From Hyphochytrium catenoides (taxonomy: Eukaryota; Sar; Hyphochytriomycetes; Hyphochytriales; Hyphochytriaceae), in assembly GCA_900088475.1 (NCBI GenBank), contig FLMG01001782.1:2473-42419 (forward strand): 39,947 nt of DNA. The letters are read 5' to 3'. Position numbers and translations under genes: made by a program. The notes beneath the pieces are model-generated. The model was not told where the DNA came from and searched no databases. It worked only from the letters and a program-made list of their open reading frames with translations. Within the stretch, counting starts at the first letter, position 1; each line of letters begins with the position of its first letter. Positions 28,601 to 39,899 of the stretch are shown one piece after another.

Positions 28601-29322
28601 CTGTCACCAAGTCCTATTACACTTTCATCCCTCAGTCCTTTCCGTCTCACTTCCGTCTTCCTCTGTCCCTTCAGCACAGATTGATATATGATAAGGAAAC
28701 AGTGGAGAAAACTCTTCAAGCACTTATTAGGATCGGCCTTCCCGTGTTTCTACCTGCGCAAGCCTACGAATGGTCTAGCAGACCCTTCTTCTTGCTTCTG
28801 CAGCTAAAAGTCATCTTTGACAGGTACGGCCACAGCTATCTATCCTGCCTTCTACATCCTCTTCAGTATCCGCCAGCTAAGTTCACCGATGTCATTACTC
28901 CTTTCGTTAGACTTTTTGATGGCAACAACTCTAAACGGGACCCACCGGGGGTAAGAAGGGATTCAAGCCCCATCAAGGTCCTCTTAGGGTAAGGCGTACA
29001 AGAAAGGAGGACTATCGTACATCTGTCGTCTCTGCTAACCGTGAAATCTTATTTGGTTATAGACGGGCTGCCTCTTTGCCCAGCCAACGAGTGCTTTGCC
29101 AAGAGATTCTTCAGGAGAAATACAAGCCTCAGAATTCCCTTTGATCCCTGAAGATAGTGAAGACTCCTCTACTTGAGCGTGTCCTCACGAGGTCTCTTCT
29201 ATACTTGATCCTAGGCCGCAGCAGGAATACGTTATATCTGGCAGTCTCGTTGTCGCAACATCTCGGAACTCAAGGCCCTGCCTGACCTAGGCAGAGAGCT
29301 GAATGGCGATGCAGCGGTCTGA
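25675..29322 (+). CDS. Ankyrin - polyproline - calponin-homology (CH) domain protein
   Basis: Probably a cytoskeletal scaffold; I recognise no named orthologue. Exons: 25675-25800, 25882-25986, 26169-26294, 26405-27328, 27560-27711, 27779-27929, 28067-28134, 28244-28418 (or ending 28283), 28675-28950, 29063-29156, 29222-29322; about 720-765 aa. The first three exons look like ankyrin repeats (AIGWAVRAGDVEALKAL, VVKLAIIHRQPKVLRVL, GATPIEAAEWE). The large fourth exon is a Ser/Pro-rich linker with an eight-proline run (about 26788-26811) and a second proline cluster, similar to profilin- or SH3/WW-binding regions. From about residue 428 comes a CH domain: FAEWINWLQVW...DGLLLCALIQRFLP, then NIEEAIQALCRAG. 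A second, degenerate CH-like segment may contain KETVEKTLQALIRIG. The C-terminus has an IQ-like GIRYIWQSRCR. The order recalls actin-binding proteins, but no FH2, spectrin or GTPase-activating domain is seen. Exons after 28134 are the least certain. Confidence 0.75.
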
Positions 29323-30453
29323 CGATGATTCCCAACGCCATCTATATCTCTCGCCCAAATACTCTCCTCCAAAAACGTACAGACTTAAAAGACTCATGAA
29401 ACTACAAGCACCTCAACCACGGCATCAGGTTTTGCCCCGACATACCCGGACGTTGCTAACAGACCGCAGCAAGGTGTGCTGAAGACTGATATCAAGTCAG
29501 GATATCTCGATGGTCCGTTCCCCAACTTCCAAGAGGAGGCAGACTCATTGGTCACCATATTTTCGATGGGCACTTTTTGCTGCTGAGAACGCTAAACTAA
29601 GGTGCGGGCTTCTCAGCTATTAGGCAAACTGCCCGGTACCTGTACACGTCTATTCATAGCATCCTCCGCAAGCCTTTCTTGAAGCGGCTTCTTGGTAACC
29701 CCCGTCTTCTACAAGGGCAAGAAGTACTTTCCTAGTACCTTACTCTTAGCCCCTGAGCTATCTATAATGCAGTGTTCCTTACACAGAGCCTCCTCATTGT
29801 ATACAAGGCTGGAAAGCTACTATGGCCAGAGCCAAGTCGCTCTAGCAAAGACTCTGACACCGTTTCTCGGCCGTCGCGCCGCCGCTGATGCTACGATCCG
29901 AGCTCTGATCATGTCTCTTCATCGCCTTCCTTCTCATCCTTCAATATCCAAGTGACCCAATAGAGTTCCTAAACGCCAATATAACACTCTTTACATCGCA
30001 AAAGCATTAGGGCATTACTATCCAAGAAAGCCAATAGAGGTGAAAGGACTATTTAGGGAAATTGCCATGTTGTGATTGATTACCAAGAGGACTGATTCTT
30101 TTCCTGATATTGTTACTTGATGTAGCGTGGGGTCCTCGGTATTGCGTGGTGTTGGGCCCCGGAGATTGAAGCTGCTTCGGCTAAATAATCAGTCTGGAAG
30201 ATTCTCTTATGGAGCTCAGAAGCTTTTGATTTCGTAGAGGTTCTTATCATCAAGTGCCACAAAGCTCGAGAAAGCTGGAGGGAGCCACTATCCTCGCTTA
30301 GAGGTACTCACGGCCACGCTAGGTGTACCTAGCTTTGGATGGTTGGGCTGTATCCATGCGTCAACGCCACCATATTCGCAGTCCGCGCGGATTCCGGCTG
30401 CTTGCTGTCGTCCCTTCTGGTCTTTAGTCTCGTGACGAGTTGAAAACCGACCC
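29323..30453. other. Intergenic spacer, no assigned gene
   Basis: 1.1 kb between the CH-domain gene and CPSF2. A plus-strand open stretch at about 29390-29584 has a protein-like composition but no ATG in frame. An 87-codon frame at 29692-29955 starts from a GTG or TTG codon and has no recognisable motif. Neither could be joined into a gene. The last few hundred bases presumably hold the CPSF2 promoter. Confidence 0.4.
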
Positions 30454-33400
30454 ATGGCAGCAGCAGTGACGTTTACACCCCTCTATGGGGTCCACTCTGA
30501 GGAACCCCTCTCTTACATCATGGAGGTTGATGAAGTTTGCATACTACTGGACTGCGGCTGGACTGACGATTATGATGTACTGCTACTGGAGCCGTTGAAG
30601 AAGTATGCCTGCACTAAGCCTGCCCCTACTTTTTGATCCCACTACTGACGCTATCCTCTGATTTCCAGGGTGGTTGATAAGATTGACTTGGTTCTCATCT
30701 CGCATTCCGACATCATGCACTTGGGAGCACTGCCGTATGCGGTCGGTAAGGTAAGAAAAGTAGCCAAGACCTAACCAGCTGTATTCTGACCTTGGTGCTA
30801 ATATTATCACCTTCAGCTTGGTTTAAAGGCGCCGATTTATAGCACTTTGCCAGTGCATAAGATGGGACAGCTGACTATGTATGATGCCTACCAGTCCAGG
30901 GCGAACTATGAGGACTTCACAATCTTTACGCTGGTGGGGTTTGATGTCAACTTTGTTGCTTTTCGCGCCTTCATGAAACCCCTTCTTCTTTCTCTTCTCC
31001 TCTATTTGATGTTTATTTTCATTTATTAATGGTGTGGATCAGGCACTAATTCTTTTTAGCTATTGGTGTCGTGGGGACGTAGGGATAGTTGATCCTGCTG
31101 GCTTGCTGGCCATCAATCCTGCAACAGCGCAACTAACCCTCCAATTGCAGGATGATGTAGATGCAGCCTTTGATATGTTCAAAACCCTGAAGTACAGCGA
31201 AAAGCTGACGCTGACGAGTCGGGGCGAAGGCATTATCATTACGCCTCATGCAGCAGGCCATAGGATAGGCGGAGCTTTTTGGAAAATAGCAAAAGAGACG
31301 GTGCGTAATAGATTAATCAAGGGAAAGTTAGGAGTATTTGTATTAGGGCAGGTATAGGATAGGGGAGAATGCTGCTGAGAGGTGGTGCTGGAACAGAGGT
31401 CCTCCTCTATGTATGGCTATCTTAAGTCGATGGACAGGTTACGGGAAAGGAGAGCGTAACAAGCTACAGAGAGGCTATGGGCCTAGCTGTGGTCTACAGC
31501 TAGCCGTGCATGCCTAAAGTTTAATGGAGGCAGATCTGACTTAAGTAGACCTAACACGTAGCAATCTGATAGGACGAAATCGTTTACGCAGTGGACTATA
31601 ATCACCGCGCGGAGCATCACTTGCCTAAGGCCGGTTTGAGTGAGCTAACGTAAGCAAATGCCCCTTCTGGTTGAACTGTAGGTCTATGCTGACGACGTTT
31701 CTTTTACCCTATGTCTGGCTGTGCAATACTAATCTCTCTATTCTGAACGGCCCATCCCTATCTAGCCGGCCCTCTCTACTGATAACCGATGCCTACTCGA
31801 TGCAGCAGCAACAGCTCAAGAGAAAGACTAGAGACACCATGGTACGTCAATTTACCATGATCTACTTGACCCTCAACCTCCTTGGTGCACCCATTATCTG
31901 ACTGTATGTATCCTAGCTCTTTGATAATGTTATAGAGACCATTAGGCGAGGAGGAAACGTTCTCATTCCATGTGATACTGCCGGGCGGTGCTTGGAGATA
32001 CTCCTGATTCTTCAAGTTCGATGGACTGAAAGCAGGTCTGATCAATGTTGCGCTCCCTTTGATCTGTCTTCTCTGACTTGATCACGCTTACGGATAGCGC
32101 TCCTCTAGCGGTGCTTTCTCTATTGAGCGGGATTGTGACCTTGCTATCTTCCTACACCAAATGATGGGGTCCCACCCCTACGTGACCTAATTTAATGTTA
32201 CTCCTCCCCAAACATTCATCTATGTGGTTGGCCCTAAGCAGCTTTCTTCTCTGAACTGCTCTAGACTACGAGATCCGCTGTGTCTTTTGCACAATACCAG
32301 CTCAACAACTATCGAGGCGGCCAAAGCGATGTTAGAGTGGTGCAGTGAGAACATCTCAAAACAGTTTGATACTACCAGGAACAACCCGTTCGAATTCAAG
32401 TACGAAACTCTACGCTTTGGCGCATGAGTTATCTAGATGTAGACTAGCCTGATGCTGCGAACCTTTTGCTTCGCCTTTGTACCCTCTACACTGACACCCC
32501 CACGTCGTGTCCATTACATGCTGACGGCTGTCCTTGGTCGCCTCTTTTGCGTGGTTACAAAACAGCAATGTGCACTTACTGCATAGCATGGATGACCTTA
32601 ACAACCTGCCTAGTCCCAAGGTAAGTTTATACTTCCCTAGTGCCCAAACTACCTTCGCAGTCTTAGAGGGACTTTATCCGTCCGGTGTCTTGGTGATAGG
32701 TCGTGTTGGCTTCGTCACCTTCTATGCAATGCGGGTTCTCTCGAGAGCTCTTCATGCAGTGGGCACCAGACAGCAAGAACAAGATTATCGTACCAGACAG
32801 GTCCACACCCTCTTCCCTTGCTAGACAGATAATGCAGTCACCAAAGCCCACTGAAATCAAGCTTACGGTAAGACTGCCACTGTCCTTGCAGTTGCAACGT
32901 CACGGATGGGTTTTCTTTGGTGTGACTGACCTACCCTTTTTGCTATGTGAATTTAGTGGAGCATGAAGGTGCCTCTGGAAGGTGCGGAGCTGGCGGCAGT
33001 GGAAGCTAAGGAGAGAAGAAGACTACAGGAGGAAGTGGAAGCACGAGCAGCCGCAGAGGTGGGATTCAAGTAACATTAGGACTGAACCCCTTGAGACACT
33101 GAACATGGCTGCGATTTGCCACTTTCTTACTACCCTCTAATAAAGTCTTTGCTCTATAATAGGAAGAAGCTGCAATGGAGGACATGATGGCTGGCATTGA
33201 TGAGGATTCCGAGGATGAGGGAGAAGGGGTCAAAGGTAGAGCTCTCACTTTTCCTTTTTAGGTTTGGTCAAGCGTTAGCTATGGCCTTCGTATGCGATCC
33301 TTTTTGATTTGTAGTCCAGTCTTGAGGTCGTGGCCTACATTACCCTGCACCGTGCTGGCACTTGTCCAAAGAATAACTCTCCATTCTTGTGCAGCTAAAC

Positions 33401-35230
33401 CAGCACAGCTTATGGGGACATTTCGAGTGGGTCTTGGAAAATTCTCCACACCACATTACCCGCTCTTTTCTGCCAGAGAAGTGAAGCTCCAGTGGGACGA
33501 GTACGGAGAGGTATTGGATTATCCTTTAGCACATTATTTACTGGCTCGCAGCTGTGCTCTAACCAAAGACTCCTTCCACATTTATCTCCTATCTCTCCAC
33601 CCTTAGGTTATCAACCCAGACGACTATCGTGATCAGTACTCCAAGGCGGACAATGCTAGGAAAGTCAGGCGTGAACTGGGAACGCAGGTGTCGGGATGTT
33701 GTTCCAGATAGGTTGTCCATGATCAGGCCTCTAACAACCCTGTTCTCTCCTTTCCTTGGCTCCGTGATCTTTCTCTGTGGCCCGGTTTTGTTGTCTTTTG
33801 TGCCTTGTATGCATCTCTAAGGACGTCCCAGATCCAATGGAAGTATCTGGAGAACCACCTGCAGATGTCAATAGACCCATGAAAGTGCTGACGAAACAAG
33901 CAACTGTGCACGTAAGAATCCCTGCATCTCAATTGCTCTGTCCGTTTCTTGAGCTATATATGGAGCTGTCAGATTTACACTTCTATTATTTAACCGCTCC
34001 TCTCTACAGGCATTCTCGATCTTTCTCTGATGCCTTTTGAGTACTCGCCATAAACATTACACGCTAGCCCCCTTCTATTTTGCTATGTGTCGTCGTTGTG
34101 GCATATATACAGCTATTCAAGCCCTCTCCTTTCCGTTCCTGCTGTCTAACCTCTTACATGATTCTTGGTTTGCTTGGGATATCTTCTCCCCTTTCTATCA
34201 GGTGAATTGCGACGTTATGTATTTAGATTTTGAGGGCCGATGTGACGGCAAGGCGATGAAGAACCTTCTGAGTACAGTTAAGCCACGAAAGCTCATTATT
34301 GTGCACGGACCCGAAGAGGGTACGAAAGAGCTGAAGGACTTTGCAGAATCAAGACTTGAGAATTGCTCCAAGGTAGACTAGTTAGTCAACTACCATCCCT
34401 CTTCTTTACTTGTTATCGTATCTTTCTAATTGGTGCCTTGTTGAAGCCTTTCCAACTGTCTGCTTTCTTGGCATTCCCTCTGCGAGCCTCGTCGGGCCAG
34501 CCTACTATGGCCCATATCTGCCATCCGCTCACTCCCTCCCTCAGGTGTTTGCTCCCCGTCCGGGAGACTACATAGATATCGAGTCAGATACCAGCGTCCT
34601 CAAACTTAAACTTGGAGACTCTCTCTATCAGGCACTGGACTTCCAGCAGGTGAGGGACATCTGCACTTTCTCTCAATCACTTTATAGCAGGTTAAACAAT
34701 TACTAGATTTTCTTTCAGGTGCTGTTGGCTTTTTTCAAACAGCTCCCACACACATAATTATCTCCCTCCATGCCTTCCCTCACTCCAATCTTGATCTTTC
34801 CCTATATTTCTGCAGGTGGGGGCATATGAGGTGGCCTACGTAGAGGCTGAACTACAAATGCCCAAGGAAGACTCCTCTATGCCTGTCTTGGAACTGGAGG
34901 AAGGCAATCTCATCAATGGAGTGATCGGTGGTGGTCATCCCTCACTGTTGCTAAGAGAGGGAGAGCTCAAACTCTCTCTTCTCCGAGATAAAATAGCAAA
35001 AGCCGGCTATGAGGTAAGGAGCAACCGAAGTTGGATGCTGGAAGCTGGAAACAGGAGAATATCTAATTGAGTTCCTGCAGGCTGAGATCAAGGGTGGCAT
35101 TCTTCTATGCAAGAATGGCCTCGCCATCAGGAAGACGAAGGGGGATGAGGTGGTCCTGGAAGGGCCGCTTTGTGAAGAATACTTCAAGCTGAGAGACATA
35201 CTCTATGAGGAGTACAACTTCCTCATTTAG
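30454..35230 (+). CDS. CPSF2: Cleavage and polyadenylation specificity factor subunit 2 (CPSF100)
   Basis: Catalytically inactive metallo-beta-lactamase/beta-CASP partner of CPSF73 in the nuclear pre-mRNA 3'-end cleavage complex. Nineteen exons join in phase to 737 aa (human about 782): 30454-30602, 30669-30750, 30817-30933, 31151-31300, 31573-31649, 31766-31841, 31917-32035, 32265-32399, 32566-32620, 32700-32867, 32957-33058, 33163-33235, 33395-33510, 33607-33687, 33822-33911, 34202-34372, 34545-34649, 34816-35013, 35081-35230. Family landmarks are the N-terminal [64 protein letters not shown]-like [39 protein letters not shown] and a C-terminal [20 protein letters not shown]. The beta-lactamase metal motif is degenerate (H-S-D-x-x-H-L-G instead of HxHxDH), as expected for CPSF100, so it should be non-catalytic. 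An acidic linker lies at about 33200. Confidence 0.97.
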
Positions 35231-35689
35231 TCTTCTTTGCCTGTGTTACCGGTACTGGTGTCGGCCCACGCTCAGTCCGTGGAAGAATATGGTGCGAATG
35301 GGAGGACACTTTAGGCAATTGTATAGTAAGGAGAGTAAGCTTGTGAGCCACAAGTGGAGCTGCATAAGGGCGCGGCAAGGATAGGTTTGTGCCGCAGATC
35401 AAGTCACCACTGAACTGCAAGAATTAGAGCATACCAACGGCTAAACTAAGAACGGTCAAAGGAGGAGAGTCATACTGCAAAGGAACCTTGGCGTAGGCTG
35501 TCACGGTTAGACGTATGATACACATGGAAGTAATCAGCTCAGAACCAGCCCTCCCTGTATGGCACTCTTAGTCAAGCTTGTTCGGACGAACATTCACTTA
35601 GTCAGCTTATGCAAAGAGACAGCCAAACGCTTTGAGGCGACCCTTCAGTGATCGACATTCACCATAAAGTTCCGTTCAGCAGGCCCTAC
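35231..35689. other. Intergenic spacer after CPSF2
   Basis: About 460 bp between the CPSF2 stop codon and the next possible start codon at 35690. I see no RNA gene or repeat in it. It should contain the CPSF2 polyadenylation region and any promoter for the small downstream gene. Confidence 0.4.
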
Positions 35690-36401
35690 ATGTCAGAGTC
35701 CAATGCCAGAAGGCCCGCTCTGTCTACCCGCTCTAGACATACTATTGGCCAGATGCAGCAAGAGAGAGACCCTTCGAAAGCAGAGGCAAGGAGCAGAGGT
35801 CAGACTGGCACAGCTTTTCTTGATCCAAAGGTGATGGCTGCAGGGTCATCTTTCGTCACCACCAAGCACTTGATGATGTCCGCTTCACATCTTCACACAC
35901 GCACACTAGGAGCTAACCCACAATTGCATAATTACAAACCTTTATTTGTCAAACCCACATAACCATCAAACCCAGTATACTGCTTGGCAGCCATTATCTG
36001 GGGTTTGCTGTAAGTGTGGATGCATTTCACGGTCGCATCCACGTCGGCACCGCATGTTCTCAAGAAGAAGTCAACTGTCTCTTTCACTTGAAAAGTGTCT
36101 CTTCTCTTCTCTCTCATCTCTTCTTCCCTGTCCACCTTCTCTCTCTTGTCTCTCTGGTTTCAGCCCACCCTGCTGCTGCCTATCGCTCTCTCCTCTCTCT
36201 TTGTCCTCTCCTTTCCCATGATGGGTCTCTACTTCTTTTCTCTTTCTCGTTAGTGGAAGGTTCTACTGGCAGTGTGAAGACCAAGAAGGGCGAGATGAGG
36301 AGTTGATTACTCTTCTCAGTGATTGCGACCTGAAAGGACTGCGGAGTCCGAGGAAGCACACGTTGACAGAAGAAACGACATTGGACGATATATATATATA
36401 G
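35690..36401 (+). CDS. Small unrecognised protein with a cysteine cluster
   Basis: Proposed three-exon gene. Exon 1 is 35690-35830 (ATG to AAG|GTGATG) and encodes a basic, Arg/Ser-rich N-terminus. Exon 2 (about 35976-36093) encodes a CCKCGC cluster followed by SRSHPRRHR. Exon 3 (36254-36401) follows a strong pyrimidine tract (CTTTCTCGTTAG) and reads GRFYWQCEDQEGRDEELITL and onward to a TAG. All three junctions agree in phase. CxxC/CxCG followed downstream by GRFYWQC recalls a GRF-type zinc finger, but the match is partial and I do not assign it. The opposite strand has an open frame over 35932-36135. The stop lies only 58 bp before the DGAT2 ATG. Exon 3 is the best-supported part; exons 1 and 2 are inferred. 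Confidence 0.4.
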
Positions 36402-36414
36402 ATAGAGAGAGAGA
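36379..36414. repeat. AT and GA microsatellite upstream of DGAT2
   Basis: A TA repeat at about 36388-36400 is followed by GATAGAGAGAGAGA to about 36414. It lies 45-80 bp before the DGAT2 start codon. It could act as a TATA-like promoter element, but it also carries the last codons of the proposed upstream small gene. Confidence 0.7.
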
Positions 36415-36459
36415 AAACAAGTAGCACTGGGTGGCACTTCACGGACCTTTCTCGGAGAG

Positions 36460-39090
36460 ATGGCAAGCAAAGGAGAAGTGTCTAACAGGGAAAAGGAGGG
36501 TGCTCCCTATCCGTCGTCCACTCTATTAGACCGCTGGCTCCAGTATCTGGCCGTTGTGGGCTTCTGTAGCTTCAACGCTATTTGCTGGCTCGTTCTGCTC
36601 CTGGCACTGAGGTCTACGTACCTACGGGTAAGACTGACAACAACGTAGCAAGCGACATGGAGTTTCATTCAACCATCTGCATGCCCTTTCCTCTTAACAT
36701 CTCAATCAGGAGTTAGGATGTTTGACATTTGTTTGTTGTCTCCCAAAAGCTAATCCTGATGCCTGTGTGTCTCTCTCTCCTTAACCTGTCTTCTCTTTTG
36801 GCTCTCATTTTCTGTTTCTCTTGGTCTCTCTCTGTCTGTGTCCCCCTGTGTGTCTAATGCTGCTCCGCAACGTCACAATATATTACCGTTTGCTCTTCGA
36901 CGTCTTGCCGGGGCGACTACATCCTTCTCTCAACACGACTGCAAGCCCATTGCCATCGCCTATCTCTGCTGGTTACTTTTCATTGATTGGCAGCGGCCTA
37001 GCCTTGGTGGACGGACGGTGGAGAGAGTCCGGCGGAGCCTTTTCTTTCAATACTTTGCGGGATACTTCCCTATCAAGCTCCTGGCAGAGGAGCCGCTAGA
37101 GCCGAAGGAGAAGCATCTCATCGTATATCACCCACATGGTATCTTTAGCCTCTTCCTTCCTCTCTTCTTCTATTACTTCTAATCTCTATCAGTCACCGCT
37201 CCCTCTCTTCGTACGGACGCCCTTAACATCTTTCCTATTGGGAGCCATTCTTCCTTTCTCTTGTCGCGACTCTCTGTCTATCCAAAGTTTAGCTGCCGCC
37301 CCTGACACGTCCACCCTTTTTACAGGGATTATTGGAATTGGCTGTGTTGCAGGGTTCGGCTCTGATGCTGCAGGATTCTCACAGGTGTTTCCAGGTATGG
37401 GCGAGGATAGGGAAATAGATAGACAAGGAGCGAGGAGATAGCTAACGACCGACATACAAGGTATAGACTTCAAACCCTGTAACAGACAGGCGGGAGGAAA
37501 GCATGAGAAGGTCGCAAAGAGTACCGTCTAAGGAAGGGGAGGATAGGGGCAGCTAAAGCAGCGGTATAGAAGTGACTCTAGTGTCTCTACTTCCTTCTGA
37601 AGAGACTGCTGTCGTTTAGGCCTAAGGATACACCTGACCACGCTTCCCATTCTCCTAAGGGTAAGCCGTAGCATGCCTTGTGGCCTTCGGTTGGTCTGTT
37701 ATCTATGAAAACTCAGCGTTTGCTTTCCCTTTTGCATTTCTGCGGAAGAGGTCACTGTCCACCCCCTCCCGTGGCCCATTCCTTTTCGCCGTAGCAATAT
37801 GTTGGAACCCTCCTTAAGCTTTCAATTCAGCCTCTCAGGGTTACTCGTCACCTGACCTCACTACTGCTTCTTCTTGCTCTGTCGCCAGACTCCCATATAC
37901 CGGGATTTCCTCCTCGCCATGGGCTTTATTGATGTTTCTGCCTCCTCCATCGCTCGTTGCCTGGAAGGGGGCGAAGGCGGCAACAGCGGGGGCGCTGTGA
38001 CACTAGTGTTGGGAGGTGCGGAAGAGGCTTTAGACTCTCATCCCGGGACCTATGACGTCATCATGGACAAGCGGCTTGGGTTTGTTAAACTGGCACTGAC
38101 CACAGGGTAACAAACTTTTACTAAGCTTTGACTTGAGTCTCTTCCTTACTGCCCCTGGTCTCCGGTCTCCTTCAATCCCTCTGCCTGCTTGTTTCATCTG
38201 TCTCTATGTTATATGATAGCTTGGTGCTCAGTCCTCTAGTCCTATACTTCCCTAATCTGAAGCGGTCTTCCTGTGGCTCTGTGCTACACTTTCTAACTCT
38301 AAAAACGAAGATGATCTTAGCGTGGTCTGGCCCAATCGGCTTCTATTTTCTCTGGGACGAAAGCCACATTTCCTGGCACACTCAGATTCTGTAAAGACGC
38401 GCTCTCACACGAGTATCTCCATTGCTTTACTTCTACATTGATGCGGGCTAGATCCCACTTGGTGCCGGCATTGGGTTTTGGGGAGACGGATCTCTGGCAC
38501 CAGGCAGCCAATCCCCGTGGTTCCATTCTTCGCCAAATGCAAGTGAAGTTGATGAAGACCTTAAAGTTCTCGTGCCCTATCCTGTTTCACATCATGCCAA
38601 AGCGAAGGGCCATCACAGTCATAGGTAGGGATCATGGGGCTCAGAAGGATAGTCGCTGAAGGATAGAAGGGAGACAAGGCGGCGCCGGCGAGAAGAGAAA
38701 CTGCTCGACAAGTCTATCTTACCCGTATTCTCTCCTCCGCTCTTCTATCCTCTTCTCTTCCTCCCGTCAACCATCTCGTTCTTTCCCTGTTATCTCTTGC
38801 TCTGACTACCAAGTGGGAAAGAAAATAGCAGTGGAGAAGGTAGAGAAGCCGACTGCAGATCAAATCCAAGCTTTACACGCCGATTATAAGAAGGCCCTGG
38901 CGACACTTTTCGAGGTACGTCCGAATCTCACTGCCCCGTCTGCGATTTCCTGCACGGAACTTTATACTTACTACTCCGTGCTGTTCGCACCGCTTCATCC
39001 CCCTATCTGTCTATTGATTCTCTTGTCCTTCAGAGGCACAAAGACAAGTATGCTCCCAATAGGAAGGGCGACCTAAGAATTGTGGCTTGA
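36460..39090 (+). CDS. DGAT2: DGAT2-family acyl-CoA:diacylglycerol acyltransferase, GRG block absent
   Basis: Final step of triacylglycerol synthesis at the ER membrane: acyl-CoA plus diacylglycerol. Eight exons join in phase to 339 aa: 36460-36627, 36946-37138, 37326-37394, 37620-37660, 37889-38106, 38452-38624, 38814-38914, 39034-39090. A hydrophobic N-terminal segment (LAVVGFCSFNAICWLVLLLAL) fits a membrane anchor. Family blocks seen are YFPIKL, the HPHG catalytic motif (about 118-121), GFGSDAAGFSQVFPG, YRDFLLAMG, the GGAEE block (about 199-203), KRLGFVKLA and LVPALGFGE. The usual F-x-GRG block that should follow is missing: PILFH passes directly into IMPKRRAITVIVGKKI. The reading frame through this point is uninterrupted within one exon, so an intron does not explain it. 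The loss may alter substrate choice or activity, so monoacylglycerol or wax synthase activity cannot be excluded. The 41-nt fourth exon supplies LRIHLTTLPILLR. Confidence 0.93.
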
Positions 39091-39480
39091 GAATAAATTA
39101 GAGTGACAGTTCTAGTGGTGGCAGCATAAGCTAGCAGACCTCGTGCCAATGCTTGAGAGTCACTAAGCGTAATAGATAGACAACAAAATGCCCTCACTCG
39201 ATGACGACTTGGAGTAAATGCACCACTTGAAGATGTGATCGCAGCAGAGGTAGGGCAAGATAGCAACCCCCCGCCGCCGTTCGCAGCGATGGAAGGGACG
39301 GGCCTTATGACCTAAGTAGCATGCCTCGCTGTGTAGCACTACTGAGAAAACTCTTGGATTAACGGACGTTCTACGTCATGCTTACAGATGCTCAGACTAT
39401 CGGTCGAAAGGTCACGTCCAATAGGACAAAGCGCGGACTTTATTTCAAGAGGAACAATAACGGACGACGCATGATATCTA
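39091..39480. other. Intergenic spacer after DGAT2
   Basis: No supported gene. Minus-strand frames at 39030-39266 (antisense to the last DGAT2 exon) and 39339-39527 are open but show no motif or splice logic. It probably contains the DGAT2 3' end and possibly the 3' part of the gene proposed at the right edge. Confidence 0.4.
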
Positions 39481-39507
39481 ACTGGCTGGCAGAGAAGAAG
39501 AGCACTA

Positions 39508-39899
39508 ACAAGAGCTATAGACAGCAAAGAGAGAACCGACTGACCAAACCCTATTAGAGGTAACGCGAGTGGAGACGCAAGAGAGAGATGAATGAAGAAG
39601 AACGGAGCGTTCCTCCCTTAGGCTGGGGACAACCTTATGCTGGAGAGTGACGATTATCCACCAGCAAATGAACTGCCTACCAGGGAGGAAGATGGTAAAG
39701 AGATAGGAGAAGAGGCGCGAGGCAGGGACGAAGGGCGTGGATGAGGATGGCCTGCTGGAGGAGGAGAGGAGAGAGAGTCGAGGAGACAGAAAGAGAGAGA
39801 GAGAGAAGATGTCAACAGTCCGTCCACTACCGTTTTAGCCCGGCCAAGCACAGACTCAAGTGAGCTCACACACCTACAAGCCTCACCCACGGTCTTCAT
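39508..39899 (-). CDS. Possible 5' part of an unrecognised gene at the right edge
   Basis: On the minus strand an ATG at 39899-39897 opens a frame to a donor at 39831/39830 (AAAACG|GTAGTG). A very strong pyrimidine tract (39754-39815) then leads to CAGCAG, and an exon at 39751-39681 continues in phase with ILIHALRPCLAPLLLSLYHL. A third exon ending in a TAG near 39508 is possible but speculative. The frame is also open above the ATG to the window edge, so the gene may begin outside. No family is recognised; the hydrophobic stretch could be a membrane segment or a targeting peptide. Confidence 0.25.
39754..39815. repeat. Purine-rich GA/GGA tract (pyrimidine tract on minus strand)
   Basis: A run of GAGAGAGA and GGAGGAG motifs. 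It is either a simple repeat or the polypyrimidine tract of a minus-strand intron. Confidence 0.6.

Noticed and set aside
29303-29482. 59-codon ATG frame overlapping the end of the CH-domain gene
   Set aside because: The bases from 29222 to 29322 are better explained as the last exon of the CH-domain gene in another frame.
35932-36135. Minus-strand 67-codon frame downstream of CPSF2
   Set aside because: It can be joined to an ATG at 36381, but its intron would end in purine-rich sequence. The plus strand has much better splice signals across the same bases.
37460-37478. Apparent DGAT2 exon encoding GIDFKP after FPG
   Set aside because: It leads to a stop and lacks a usable downstream junction. 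The 41-nt exon at 37620-37660 fits phase and family sequence.
39030-39266. Minus-strand frame antisense to the last DGAT2 exon
   Set aside because: It overlaps a confident exon, lacks an ATG-based start and shows no motif.
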